DNA of 64,000 bases, taken from NCBI RefSeq assembly GCF_014644435.1, contig NZ_BMKR01000007.1, forward strand, positions 186,001 to 250,000, read 5' to 3'. Origin of the DNA: Paenibacillus albidus. GTDB lineage: Bacteria; Bacillota; Bacilli; Paenibacillales; Paenibacillaceae. This document shows positions 17,088 to 26,488 of this stretch, piece after piece; position 1 is the first letter of the stretch; every line of letters begins with the position of its first letter. A model generated the notes under the pieces. It was not told the DNA's origin. It made no database searches and saw only the letters and a list, made by a program, of their open reading frames with translations. A program made the position numbers and the translations under genes.

Positions 17088-18695
17088 CTATTCCTGTTTG
17101 GACAACGGGTAGAAGCGGATAACTTCATCCGGGTAGAACGCATAACCGCTGATATTTTTGTTCATGCCGACGATGCGGTTGTATTCATACAGGTAAGCCC
17201 ATGGCGCTTCCGTATTGATGATCTCTTGCGCTTTCTTGTACAGCTCACTGCGTTTTTGCTGGTCGGTCTCGTTGTTCGCTTGCTCCCACAGCTTGTCTAC
17301 TTCGGCATTCTGATAGTTGATATAGTTGGATGACCCTTTACCGTACAGCAGGAAGCCAAGGTGGTAGCCGGGATCATTGACAAAAGAAGTCCATTTGGAG
17401 ATGTAGGAGGTCAGGTTGTTTTCCTTTTGCTTCTCCAGGAATTGGGCGCGCGCCAGCTTGTTGATGTTCATCGTTACGCCGATTTTGGCCAGTTCGGCCT
17501 GAATCAATACGGCATCGTCCTCCCAATCGTCAAATCCGGAGCCGAGGGTAAAGTCAAAGGTAAAACCATTCTCGTAGCCTGCTTCCTTAAGCAGTGCTTT
17601 CGCTTTATCCAGATTGTACTCGTACACATATCCTGCATCCGTGAAGCCCGGAGTATTGCTGGCCACCGAGCTCTTCATCTGCTTGGCCTGTCCATACATA
17701 ACTCCGCTGAGCAGCTCGTCATAAGGAATTGCGTAGGAGACGGCCTGGCGAACTTTTACATTGTCAAACGGCTTAACCTTATTATTCATGGCGAAGAACA
17801 GAATCCGGTTGCTGGCATTGGACTGAATATTCAATTCATTGTTTCCTTGAAGGGAGTTAACATCCTTGGGAGGAATTTCGATCGACATATCCACGTCGCC
17901 TTTGCTTAGCAACAGCACACGGTTCGAGGCTTCTTTGGTGAACTTCAGTGTGACCTTGCCGAGCTTCGGCGCCCCTTGCCAATAAGTCTCATTGGCCGTG
18001 AACACCGCTTCGCTGGCCGGGTCCCATTTCTCCAGCTTGAACGGACCGGAGCCTGCTGCGTTCGTCTTCAGGTAATCGGCATTCTGCCCTTCCACCGCCT
18101 TCTGGTCTACGATCGAGAAGGTATACATGGCAATGATTTGCAGGAACATATGATTCGGATTATTCAGTACTACTTCCACGGTGGATTCATCCTTGGCCGT
18201 TACCGATTTGATGGCAGCCATACCGTAGAGGAAGCTTCCGGAGCTTGATTTGCCGACACGGTCAAAAGAGTAAGCCACCGCCTCGGCATCCACCGGATTG
18301 CCGCTCTGAAATTTCACTCCAGACTTAAGCTTGAAGGTGTACACCGTATTGTCGGCGGACACTTCCCAGCTCTCGGCGAGCATCGGCTGGATATCCTCGG
18401 TGTTGGCAATATCCGCACCGTCCACGTTTTTGATGCCATAGGTCACAAGCTGGTCGTAGGTAGCCAGTACCAGTGTATCCGAAGTCAGGTCATTGGCTTC
18501 AGCAGGGTCCAGCGTGGTGCCACCCTCGGAATAAGCGACGGTCAGGTTCGGCTTGACCGCAGATTCTCCTGTGGTTTCCGCTGTAGCGGAAGTGCCGCTG
18601 CTGGCAGCAGGTGTCTGTGGATTGGCGCTGTTCACGCATCCGGAGAGCAGGACTGAGAAAGCGATGAGTGGGGACAGCCATTTTACTTTTTTCAT
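17088..18695 (-). CDS. Peptide-binding lipoprotein (solute-binding protein family 5)
   Basis: A 535-residue lipoprotein with LSGC lipobox near residue 21 and the family 5 fold used by DppA/OppA (opening near VAYSEGGTTLDPAEANDLTS, later KLKSGVKFQSGNPVDAEAVAYSF, here split by position only). It captures peptides or similar ligands for the DppBC-like permease. I chose the ATG at 18695 because GGGAGG lies 8 bases upstream. It follows dppC-like by 116 bp and precedes the M20 peptidase. Confidence 0.92.
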   Translation of the reverse strand: MKKVKWLSPLIAFSVLLSGCVNSANPQTPAASSGTSATAETTGESAVKPNLTVAYSEGGTTLDPAEANDLTSDTLVLATYDQLVTYGIKNVDGADIANTEDIQPMLAESWEVSADNTVYTFKLKSGVKFQSGNPVDAEAVAYSFDRVGKSSSGSFLYGMAAIKSVTAKDESTVEVVLNNPNHMFLQIIAMYTFSIVDQKAVEGQNADYLKTNAAGSGPFKLEKWDPASEAVFTANETYWQGAPKLGKVTLKFTKEASNRVLLLSKGDVDMSIEIPPKDVNSLQGNNELNIQSNASNRILFFAMNNKVKPFDNVKVRQAVSYAIPYDELLSGVMYGQAKQMKSSVASNTPGFTDAGYVYEYNLDKAKALLKEAGYENGFTFDFTLGSGFDDWEDDAVLIQAELAKIGVTMNINKLARAQFLEKQKENNLTSYISKWTSFVNDPGYHLGFLLYGKGSSNYINYQNAEVDKLWEQANNETDQQKRSELYKKAQEIINTEAPWAYLYEYNRIVGMNKNISGYAFYPDEVIRFYPLSKQE

Positions 18696-18811
18696 CTGTA
18701 ATTCCTCCCTTTTGAAACTTAGGTTTGAATGCACGGTCTTTGAAATGCTGCTATATATTTACCGGGCAACGGCAGAGTCCGGCGGCTTGTCTCTTTAAGC
18801 CACTCCTCCGC

Positions 18812-19711
18812 CTATTTGCCCGAACGCAACCGTGGATCAAGCACATCCCGGAAACCGTCGCCGAGCAGATTGAAGCCCAGAATGGAAGTGGCAATAGACA
18901 AGCCGGGGAAAGTGACCAGCCACCACTGGCCGGATATAATGTACTCCCGGCCTTCAGAGATCATCGCGCCCCACTCGGCAATCGGCGGTTTGACGCCAAG
19001 CCCGAGAAAGCTGAGACTCGAAGCCGTCAGAATGGCAAAGCCCATTCCAAGGGTGGCCTGAACCAGCAGCGGCGCCAGCGCATTAGGGAGAATATGCTGG
19101 AACAAAATGACCTTGTCCTTCACGCCGATGGCCCGGCTGGCTTCGACGTATTCTTTTTCCCGAAGCGATACGGTCTGGCCGAACATCAGCCGCGCGAACT
19201 CCGGAATGCCAACGATGCCGACTGCAATCATTGCGCTGCTCAGCCCCGCTCCGATGGAGGCGGCAATCGCCATGGACAATACAAGGGACGGAAAGGACAA
19301 CAGCACATCCATGAGGCGCATGATAATTGTTCCTGTGCGTCCCCCGTAATAGGCGGCAATTCCGCCCAGCGGAACGCCGATCAGGAAGGAGATCGCCACG
19401 GCGATAAGGCCGGTCCAGATACTGATCCGGGCTCCGTACAATACCCGGCTGAGAATATCCCGCCCGAAGTTGTCCGTGCCGAACCAGTGGCTGCCCGAGG
19501 GACCCTGCAGTTTGTTCGGCATATCCGTTGCATACGGATCATACGGAGCGATCCATGGGGCTATAAGGGCTGTCAATGTCCAGATCAGTATAAAGATAAG
19601 ACCCAGCGCGGCCAGACGATTACGCAGAAGCAGGCGCAGGAATGTTTTGGGTTTGGGTGCAGCCGCAGGTTTCATGGCATTGCCCTGGGCTGACTGTGCA
19701 GCAGTGCTCAA
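18812..19711 (-). CDS. Peptide ABC transporter permease, DppC type
   Basis: About 299 residues with an N-terminal membrane segment, a conserved PYDPYATD region after it, then a BPD_transp_1 domain with the EAA loop (EYVEASRAIGVKDKVILFQHI). I prefer the TTG at 19711, which has GAGGAGG 8 bases upstream. The in-frame ATG at 19747 lies inside the end of the preceding permease gene and has no clear site of its own. Either start leaves the transporter domain whole. Confidence 0.9.
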   Translation of the reverse strand: MSTAAQSAQGNAMKPAAAPKPKTFLRLLLRNRLAALGLIFILIWTLTALIAPWIAPYDPYATDMPNKLQGPSGSHWFGTDNFGRDILSRVLYGARISIWTGLIAVAISFLIGVPLGGIAAYYGGRTGTIIMRLMDVLLSFPSLVLSMAIAASIGAGLSSAMIAVGIVGIPEFARLMFGQTVSLREKEYVEASRAIGVKDKVILFQHILPNALAPLLVQATLGMGFAILTASSLSFLGLGVKPPIAEWGAMISEGREYIISGQWWLVTFPGLSIATSILGFNLLGDGFRDVLDPRLRSGK

Positions 19712-19739
19712 ATCGGTTGTCCTCCTCTCATGGCGTGGT

Positions 19740-20750
19740 TTACTCATAGCGGATTCGCGGATCAATCAGGCCATAGATCAGATCGACGGCCAGATTGATT
19801 CCGCAGTACAGAATCGCACTGACCAGGGTGAAAGCCTGGATCGGTGCATAGTCTGCTGCCAGAATGGAATCTGTCACATAACCGCCGATTCCCGGCCAGG
19901 AGAAGATCGTCTCTGTAATGACCGCGCCTCCCATCAGATACCCGAACTGCAGTCCAAGTACGGTTAGGGTTGGAATCAAGGCGTTAAGCAAAGCATGCTT
20001 GTAGATGACAGCCGATTCGCGAAGTCCTTTGGCCCGTGCCGTCCGCACAAAGTCCTGATCAATCACTTCCAGCATGCTGGAGCGGGTCATGCGGGCCACG
20101 ATGGCCATCGTTCCGGTACTCAGGCAAATCGCCGGCAGGATCAGATGGACGATGCTGCTTTTTAAGGCAGCCATGTCTCCCGAGAGCAGACTGTCCAGAA
20201 CGTATAGTCCGGTAATATGGACCGGCGGGTTCAGATCACCGCTGATCCGGCCCATCGGCGCCGGCGCCCAGCCCAGTATGGAATAGAAGATATAGATGAA
20301 CATCAGCCCCAGCCAGAAGATCGGCACACAGGCGCCAATCAGGGAAAATACGCGCGAGATATGGTCAATGATAGATTCCTTGCGCGTTGCCGCTATGATG
20401 CCTACGGGAATGGCAATCAATATAGCAATCAGAATGCTGGTAAGCGTAAGCTCAATGGTAGCCGGAAACCGGGTCGCCAGGTCACTCGCCACGGAATGGC
20501 CTGTATGGTACGCGTAGCCGATATCCCCTTGAAACAATTGGCCCAGGTAAGTAAAAAATTGAATATAGAGCGGCTTGTCCAGCCCCATATCCTGGCGGAT
20601 TTTGGCGATGGTCTCCTCGGGGGCCTGTTCTCCGGCCATCATGATGGCCGGATCGCCCGGCAGTACCCGGGAGAGAATAAACGTAATGACCACAATCCCC
20701 AGCAAGGCCGGAATCATCTGACCCAGTCTTTTTAATGTGTAAGCAAACAA
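19740..20750 (-). CDS. Peptide ABC transporter permease, DppB type
   Basis: A 336-residue permease: N-terminal segment with the family's RVLPGDPAI motif, six membrane segments and an EAA loop (DFVRTARAKGLRESAVIYKH). It forms the channel with the DppC-like protein. It is the first gene of the transport operon, 255 bp downstream of the PucR regulator gene and separated from it by a terminator, so it likely has its own promoter. Confidence 0.93.
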   Translation of the reverse strand: MFAYTLKRLGQMIPALLGIVVITFILSRVLPGDPAIMMAGEQAPEETIAKIRQDMGLDKPLYIQFFTYLGQLFQGDIGYAYHTGHSVASDLATRFPATIELTLTSILIAILIAIPVGIIAATRKESIIDHISRVFSLIGACVPIFWLGLMFIYIFYSILGWAPAPMGRISGDLNPPVHITGLYVLDSLLSGDMAALKSSIVHLILPAICLSTGTMAIVARMTRSSMLEVIDQDFVRTARAKGLRESAVIYKHALLNALIPTLTVLGLQFGYLMGGAVITETIFSWPGIGGYVTDSILAADYAPIQAFTLVSAILYCGINLAVDLIYGLIDPRIRYE

Positions 20751-20912
20751 TGAATCAGCCCCTTTACTACTTCTCTGATGTCCAGCACTAAAGACCTGGG
20801 TTTCGCAGAACCCGACGTTTCATGTTAGGAACCGTGCTGTTTCTTATAATCTCTTTGGTAGTTGTGCTAATTCTACATAGAATTCAGCCGGCACTCTACG
20901 TCCCGTTCAGCT

Positions 20913-20944
20913 AAAAAAATGCACAACCGTTTGTCGATTGTGCA
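20913..20944 (-). terminator. Terminator after the PucR regulator gene
   Basis: Minus strand TGCACAA ... TTGTGCA followed by TTTTTTT, 62 bases after the regulator stop. It separates the regulator from the permease genes. Confidence 0.8.
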
Positions 20945-21005
20945 CTATAACCCCACACGAATGTAATGTTTCCTGACACTATATGCCGAAAAAAAGGTCC
21001 TCCTT

Positions 21006-22538
21006 TTATTTTTCCTGTAAATAGTAGTAGATCAGGCATAAATGACAGACAAATTGCTCACGGGGATCGTTCAGGTCAAAGCCGGTAATATCACGGATAC
21101 GCTCGAGGCGGTATTTCACCGAATTCCGGTGGATGTACAGGCTGTTCGCCGTCTCGATCAGGCTACCCCGGCATTCCAGATAATGATAGAAGGTCAGCAG
21201 CATATTGCTGTCATGCTCCTGGTCATATTGGCGCAGCTTGCCTAGCTTCCGTTCGAACAATGCAGCAAAACCCGGTCCGTTCGTAGCCTCCAGCAGGTGG
21301 TATACCTCTACATCTTCAAATCTCGTGACCCCGCCGCTTCCCGTTCCTTGTCCGAGACGGCCAGAGATGGACAGTGCCCGGCGTGCCGCATTATAGCTGG
21401 TGTGAATATCCCACAGATGCTCCGAGGTTCCCATTCCTGTACGGAAGCCACCAAGCCCTTCATTTTTATCCTGAAGCCAGTTTTCCAGTGTCTTCCCCCA
21501 TGAATCCTCCTCAGTGGTGCCGGTGCCCGTACGCCGTGTATCCGGTGTCGGCAGGAACAGCACCGCCCGGTTGGAGCGGAACTCCACATGGGGAGTGACC
21601 CCGCGTCTTTTCGCTTCCCTCTCCAGGAGTCGGGTCACGTTCTCTTCCTTCGGTGCTGTCTCCCCTTCTATGACGGCCACCTCCCACTTATGGGCGGGGT
21701 TCATCCCGAGCTGACGCGCACGCCTCTCCACTTCATGGCGGGAAGGCAGGGGTGGGGTAAGCAGCTCATCAATGAAATTGCCGCGCAAGCGGACTTCGGT
21801 ATCTTCAGCCACTTTTTTACGCATCAGTTCCAGCGCAAATACCAGTCTCGCCTGCTCGATCCCCACCTGCTCCATATCATCCAGCCTGTCCTTATCCACC
21901 AGCAATCTAGCAACCTGCCTCCGGTCCACGTTAATGTTCCAGGTCAGCGGCGTCTCTTTCCCGCTCCAATCAAAACCGGACGGCGAAGACACGATAATTC
22001 TGCGGTCATTGTCGACCAGAGCCACAGGCGCCTTCAGGAACTCGGCCACATTGTCGCTGACCGCCTGAATCCCGCTGTTCTCCAGAACCATTGTAGTCAG
22101 GGTGCGGTAGACTTCCTCCGCCCTGCGCAGCAGCATGGCCTGGCGCCCCAGAAGCAGCTCCATCACGGGCTGGGTAATGTCTGTATAGGGAATCTCGGGA
22201 GGAATCTCCACAATCGGCAAACCGCAAGCGTTGCTGGCTTCAATGGCCGCCTGCGGGATTTCCTTGAGGAAGCGGGCGGGCTTGATCGCCAGAGCGGCAG
22301 CACCCAGACTGTCCAGGGTATGCACCAGCGCCGTCAGCAAGGAGGGGTCGTGACGAATAGAATAGGCGGTCGTCAGCAGCATCACGCCTTCGCTTACCCA
22401 GCCTTTCAGGTCGGGAACCTCCATAATGTCCACAAAACGCACGATCCTGTCCACACCCTGTTCACCGCTGATCACTCGGGCCGTACTAAGAATAGGCAGC
22501 TGCATCAGCTCTCTTAATGTAATTCCTCTTGTGTCCAT
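21006..22538 (-). CDS. PucR family transcriptional regulator
   Basis: A 510-residue regulator with the N-terminal PucR domain (TLRELMQLPIL, then VRFVDIMEVPDLKGW), a GGDEF-like middle and the C-terminal PucR helix-turn-helix (LIETANSLYIHRNSVKYRLE). PucR proteins control use of purines, amino acids or related nitrogen compounds. GGGGG lies 7 bases before the ATG. It sits between the DUF1177/AroM/aminopeptidase/racemase genes and the transport genes, so it most likely regulates both halves (inference). Terminators lie on both sides. Confidence 0.92.
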   Translation of the reverse strand: MDTRGITLRELMQLPILSTARVISGEQGVDRIVRFVDIMEVPDLKGWVSEGVMLLTTAYSIRHDPSLLTALVHTLDSLGAAALAIKPARFLKEIPQAAIEASNACGLPIVEIPPEIPYTDITQPVMELLLGRQAMLLRRAEEVYRTLTTMVLENSGIQAVSDNVAEFLKAPVALVDNDRRIIVSSPSGFDWSGKETPLTWNINVDRRQVARLLVDKDRLDDMEQVGIEQARLVFALELMRKKVAEDTEVRLRGNFIDELLTPPLPSRHEVERRARQLGMNPAHKWEVAVIEGETAPKEENVTRLLEREAKRRGVTPHVEFRSNRAVLFLPTPDTRRTGTGTTEEDSWGKTLENWLQDKNEGLGGFRTGMGTSEHLWDIHTSYNAARRALSISGRLGQGTGSGGVTRFEDVEVYHLLEATNGPGFAALFERKLGKLRQYDQEHDSNMLLTFYHYLECRGSLIETANSLYIHRNSVKYRLERIRDITGFDLNDPREQFVCHLCLIYYYLQEK

Positions 22539-22660
22539 CCAATATCCCCCTTCGACTGTCCACCAGATTACATAGTCATTTTTAGATAGTTTAGCAAATA
22601 TTAAGTGTGAACAAAATGGATAATTATCGGAAATTCCACTATTCCGGCCAAAAATGACGT

Positions 22661-22698
22661 AAAAACGCTCTCATCGAACCTGTGGTTCATGAGAGCGT
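22661..22698 (-). terminator. Terminator after the racemase gene
   Basis: Perfect 10-bp arms ACGCTCTCAT (22665-22674) and ATGAGAGCGT (22689-22698), followed on the minus strand by TTTTT. It ends the first half of the island. Confidence 0.88.
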
Positions 22699-22745
22699 CC
22701 GTTATTTCAAATCTGCCACCTCGTTATATTGTGAAACAGCGTGTA

Positions 22746-23393
22746 CTAGTTCCGGTCCACTCCAGCCGCCGATACTGCGACTGCTGCACCCAGGGAAAGG
22801 ATCGGGTCCAGTGCGCGGACGCCAAGCTCCCGCTCCAGCCCGGCCGCAAGTCCAATGGTCGCGAAGCCTGTACAGGCCAGCACAATGGCCTCCGCTCCGA
22901 GGTCCACCAGCCGCGCCGCTCCGGCAAGCGCTCCGGTACGCCCAGCCGGAGTATTCAGGTCGAGAGTAGTTACCACTCCATCTGGACGGTCCATCCCAAT
23001 ATAAGCTTCGCCGAGGATACTACGGATGTACGGTGGCACCTCGTTCAAAATGGTCAGAACGCCTACCTTACCGGCTGCCGTAAGTGCGAGATGGGCCGCA
23101 CAAGAGCCCGCTCCCAGCACCGGTACCGAAACAGCGGCTCTAGCTTCCGGAAGTGCCGGGTCCGCCGCGCAGCTGATGCCGATTGCGGTACAGCCGCTTT
23201 GTTCCAGCTCTTGTGCCAGCCGGATAATCTTAGGCACTGCCAACGCTTCAGTCTCCTCATTATAAACGCCCATAGGCTGATCCGGAATACAGCGGCTCAT
23301 TACCGACAATCCAAACCTGTGCTTGATCAGTTCCCCATGCAGGTCAATGGACGGCTGATCCGCAAGCGTAATGACACGAATGATCCCCAGCAT
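22746..23393 (-). CDS. Aspartate/glutamate/hydantoin racemase family protein
   Basis: A 215-residue protein with the two catalytic cysteines of the family in CTAIGISCAADP (near residue 77) and EAIVLACTGFA (near residue 180). The neighbouring residues fit the hydantoin-racemase branch better than MurI. These enzymes invert amino-acid or hydantoin stereocentres without cofactor. I chose the ATG at 23393 because GAGGTGG lies just upstream. It is the last of four tightly spaced genes (40 bp after the aminopeptidase gene). It may supply the L-form for further catabolism, or the reverse. Confidence 0.85.
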   Translation of the reverse strand: MLGIIRVITLADQPSIDLHGELIKHRFGLSVMSRCIPDQPMGVYNEETEALAVPKIIRLAQELEQSGCTAIGISCAADPALPEARAAVSVPVLGAGSCAAHLALTAAGKVGVLTILNEVPPYIRSILGEAYIGMDRPDGVVTTLDLNTPAGRTGALAGAARLVDLGAEAIVLACTGFATIGLAAGLERELGVRALDPILSLGAAVAVSAAGVDRN

Positions 23394-23433
23394 CGCTGCC
23401 ACCTCTTTTCCCACTATTCCTCATCCCAGCCGT

Positions 23434-24378
23434 TTAAATCAACTCTCCGGCCCGCATAATCAGCACGTCATCAATATACACATCCGGCTTCATGACAACG
23501 GCATCGATATGAACTCCTGCGGCGATGGTGCCGCCAAATGTATTATTGCTGCCAAAAGCAACATGAATCGTCCCATAGACCTTCTCATCTTCCAGCACCA
23601 CTCCGGTGATTCTTGCTTTATTATTCGTGCCGATGCCGAATTCGCCAAGCCAGCGCCCATCGCCTTCGCCAAGCATCTTCAGCAGCTGTTCTCCGGCTTC
23701 GCCTTCAGCAGCACTCAATTTACCTTGCGCTACTGTCAGCAGCATGGGGGTCTTAAGCGCACCAATGCCTGCTACCGAACCATCCACCAGAATCTGCCCT
23801 TCTGCCGTCCCTTCCACAGGGGCGATATAGGCTTCGCCGGAAGGCAGATTGCCCGATTCACCCGGGTTCAGGTACATGCCTGTGCTTGGAACACCGTCGC
23901 GGCCATGGATGGGCACCGTCAAACTGTATCCCTCTTTCGCAATACGGACCGTGCTGCCGCCGCTCAGCATCGCGGTTACTCTCTCCGTCAACGCCTTCAC
24001 CTGCGGATAATCTGCGTTAATGGCTCCATGGCTGAACATATCATCGGTCATGCCGGGCATTGTGGCCACGCGGGTGCCGGAAGCAGCCGCTTCCTTGCGT
24101 GCCCGGGTATGTGTCATGGAATGCTCGGTAACACATACCGCAACGTCCGCACGGATCATCGCCTCCGCAATGGCTGCTGGCGGTTCCTCCCCGGATTTGC
24201 TCCGCTCCTGCATCAGGAGAAATAGGGTTTCCGCTCCCAGCCTTTTGCCTGCCTCATAGATGGATTCGCCCAGCTCCCGCTTGGCATCATCCGCTATAAC
24301 TGCCAGCACTTCATGGCTGCTTAAGCCCAGGCAGTCCCTGAGCACATTTTTACTGATTTCAATCCGTTGTTCGTTCAT
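23434..24378 (-). CDS. Aminopeptidase (M29/PepS-like, leucyl aminopeptidase annotation group)
   Basis: A 314-residue protein resembling the shorter M29-like aminopeptidases: N-terminal Rossmann-like part (DCLGLSSHEVLAVIADD), the SMTHTRARKEA segment, then the metal-binding half (LGEFGIGTNN, YGTIHVAFGSNNTFGG, HIDAVVMKPDV), where conserved Glu, His and Asp ligands occur. It would remove N-terminal residues from short peptides in the cytosol. It starts 21 bp after the AroM-like gene. Substrate stereochemistry is unknown; the racemase next door makes D-residues or N-acyl forms possible. Confidence 0.8.
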   Translation of the reverse strand: MNEQRIEISKNVLRDCLGLSSHEVLAVIADDAKRELGESIYEAGKRLGAETLFLLMQERSKSGEEPPAAIAEAMIRADVAVCVTEHSMTHTRARKEAAASGTRVATMPGMTDDMFSHGAINADYPQVKALTERVTAMLSGGSTVRIAKEGYSLTVPIHGRDGVPSTGMYLNPGESGNLPSGEAYIAPVEGTAEGQILVDGSVAGIGALKTPMLLTVAQGKLSAAEGEAGEQLLKMLGEGDGRWLGEFGIGTNNKARITGVVLEDEKVYGTIHVAFGSNNTFGGTIAAGVHIDAVVMKPDVYIDDVLIMRAGELI

Positions 24379-24399
24379 CGTAATCTGCTTCCTCCCGCT

Positions 24400-25071
24400 T
24401 TAGACCATTTCGGCTACCAGTTTGCCCATCAGGGCATTGGACAGCACTACGGGGACCCCTGCCGAGGATACCCATTCTCTATGCTGCTCCACATAACCCA
24501 TACAGTCAAGTACAATCAGGTCCACCCGGCCCTGCAGCTGCCGGGCAGCCGCGCGGAATTGCTCTTCGCCCCCCGTATACGGCGATACAGCGGCAAAAGG
24601 CAGGGAAGCTGTGCCCCCGTCAGTAAACTTCTCATTCATGTGGTCCTCCTGCTCCGCGAGGGGGCCGATCAGGCCAAGACGGCGGCTGCCAATCATCGCC
24701 TTAACCGTCCCGGGAATAATCCGGTCCGGTTCAATCAGATGGGCATGCTTTGTATGCAGCTCCGGAAATACACCGGTGCAGAGCAGCAGGATGGTACGAA
24801 TGCCATCAGCTTCCATACGGTCTATCTTCCCCTGCAGTGTGGACTGAATACGTTCCCGGGAGACAATGACCGCCGTTCCGTCGGACATCCGGGAAGTCAA
24901 TACATATTCGCCATCGCCCGGACCAAAGGCATCGCTGATCTGTGCATGGGTAAGACCATCCAGCACCCCGGCCTGGACCAGCCGGGCGCGGCCTTCCAAA
25001 TACTTCTCCAGGATAGGGGCGACATCGCTTCTGGGCGCTTGCCCAATGGTAATCAAGCCCACCGTCTTCAT
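24400..25071 (-). CDS. AroM family protein
   Basis: A 223-residue protein with the AroM-type opening (VGLITIGQAPRSDVAP), a central CTGVFPEL segment with a conserved Cys, and a later VLDCMGYVEQHR with a second Cys. The two-cysteine layout recalls the Asp/Glu racemase superfamily. AroM was named from its operon with aroL in E. coli; its biochemical role is not established. It is the second gene of the set, 45 bp after DUF1177. Confidence 0.85.
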   Translation of the reverse strand: MKTVGLITIGQAPRSDVAPILEKYLEGRARLVQAGVLDGLTHAQISDAFGPGDGEYVLTSRMSDGTAVIVSRERIQSTLQGKIDRMEADGIRTILLLCTGVFPELHTKHAHLIEPDRIIPGTVKAMIGSRRLGLIGPLAEQEDHMNEKFTDGGTASLPFAAVSPYTGGEEQFRAAARQLQGRVDLIVLDCMGYVEQHREWVSSAGVPVVLSNALMGKLVAEMV

Positions 25072-25116
25072 CTTACGGCATGCCTCCTTCCAGCCAAATT
25101 ACCCCAGGGTTCAAGC

Positions 25117-26067
25117 TTAAAGCGGAGATACCGCCGGCTTGCCCGAGGTTTGCAGTACCTTCATCGTTCCGTACAACTGCGTAATCCGCGCAAACTCGGC
25201 TTTATTGTAGAACTCACAGCTTCCCTGTGTCACTTCTTTGGCCGTTTCCACCGCGAACCGGACCGCGGAAGCAATATCAACCTCATGGCTCGCACCCGTG
25301 CCGCAGCCGGGAACCATCGATTGGGCAGTAATCGCCAAGCCCACCACCGGTGCATCTGTAGCCACGGCTGGCTGAAGAATGGAGTTAATATGGTAGAGGT
25401 CATTCCCATAAGGCGTAATATCCTGGGTTGTCACCGGAAAAGTAACCGGCAGCTGGCCTGTCGTCATTTCCAGGATCCGCAGCAGATCCTCGCTGACCCG
25501 CAAGATATACCCCTCTTTGACAGTCGGAGAAATCGCAATCCCCTTATGATTGATCACCCGGTTGCCCTTGGTGGTGTCAATGGACAACACCGCTTCCATT
25601 TCGGGCAGCACCTCATATTCATTCATTTGCAGAATATCCACCGGTGAATCCATGAAGTCAACGGGTTCATGCGGCAAGGTTGGCGCATCCGGGCAAATAT
25701 GCGTCGTAATGATGACATCCCCCTTCAGCACATCGCCTTTGGTCTGCATATCCGCCAGCTTCAGGGCCGCCGCAACTGCAGCCACTGCCCCATCCGCATC
25801 GGATACGATGCCGATCCGGCTTGGACGGGCACCGATCCCGCCGAGACGGCCTACAATACCAAAGGTAGGGGCAGAACCCCCTTTTAGTTTGCCTTCGCTG
25901 CCTTTCACGACAATTTTGATGAATTCGGTACTTCCTTTTTCCCCCTCCACCTTCTGAACTTGCACCGTTACATCCGGATAGGCGTCGAATAATTGACCGA
26001 CCTTCCCACCAGTAACATAAGCGCTGTCCAGTGTGTTATAAACCGTAATTGTTTGCTGAAGTGCCAT
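25117..26067 (-). CDS. DUF1177 domain-containing protein
   Basis: A 316-residue protein that matches my recollection of DUF1177, a family without assigned function. Visible features: a glycine-rich VGRLGGIGARPSR, a HICPDAPTLPHEPVDFMDSP region with His/Asp/Glu that could bind metal, and a MVPGCGTGASHEVDIAS segment. GAGGAGG precedes the ATG. It is the first gene of the leftward set DUF1177, AroM, aminopeptidase, racemase, with a 413-bp upstream gap containing a long dyad. Function is not known. Confidence 0.85.
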   Translation of the reverse strand: MALQQTITVYNTLDSAYVTGGKVGQLFDAYPDVTVQVQKVEGEKGSTEFIKIVVKGSEGKLKGGSAPTFGIVGRLGGIGARPSRIGIVSDADGAVAAVAAALKLADMQTKGDVLKGDVIITTHICPDAPTLPHEPVDFMDSPVDILQMNEYEVLPEMEAVLSIDTTKGNRVINHKGIAISPTVKEGYILRVSEDLLRILEMTTGQLPVTFPVTTQDITPYGNDLYHINSILQPAVATDAPVVGLAITAQSMVPGCGTGASHEVDIASAVRFAVETAKEVTQGSCEFYNKAEFARITQLYGTMKVLQTSGKPAVSPL

Positions 26068-26173
26068 TAAAGTTCCTCCTCGGCTATGCTGCCTGCAAGT
26101 TTGATTATTCCTAGAAGCGGTAACAACATTTCCTTAAACGGCATGATCACCGCCAAGCAGAACCAGATGGGTA

Positions 26174-26205
26174 TTATGATGTTAGAATTTATACTAACGT
26201 AATAA
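26174..26205. promoter_or_regulatory. Candidate operator upstream of the DUF1177 operon
   Basis: A 32-bp interrupted dyad: TTAT-gat-GTTAG-aatttata-CTAAC-gta-ATAA, centred at 26189.5, about 107 bp upstream of the DUF1177 start. A PucR dimer is the obvious candidate binder, but I find no clear second copy before the transport genes. The rest of the 26068-26488 gap holds the pdp terminator and nothing else I can support. Confidence 0.4.
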
Positions 26206-26362
26206 CAGAAACGTCCACAATGTACTCCCCTGCCAAAACTACTCCCCTTTTCTTGTGCTGAACAGATAAACCTGCCGGAAGGGTACCAGCTGATGTCAGA
26301 TATAGTGGCGCCCCTGCTTACTTGGTCAATAATTCCGTACCGGTTGAGCCAAATTTCTGCAT

Positions 26363-26397
26363 AAAAAAAAGAAACCGCCCAAAAGGAGCGATTTCTT
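26363..26397 (-). terminator. Terminator of the nucleoside catabolism operon
   Basis: Minus strand GAAATCGCTCC, loop TTTT, GGGCGGTTTC, then eight T. It lies about 90 bases after the pdp stop. Confidence 0.88.
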
Positions 26398-26488
26398 GTA
26401 TGTGAGAAACTTGAACAGATGACCCGGAAGTTCGAAACCCGGATACTGGCTTTATACGCGATAACATGCGTAGCGGATAACCCAGTGG

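Noticed and set aside
19712..19747. ATG start for the DppC-like permease at 19747
   Set aside because: It lies in the end of the preceding gene with no ribosome site, while the TTG at 19711 has GAGGAGG 8 bases upstream. Kept as an alternative only.
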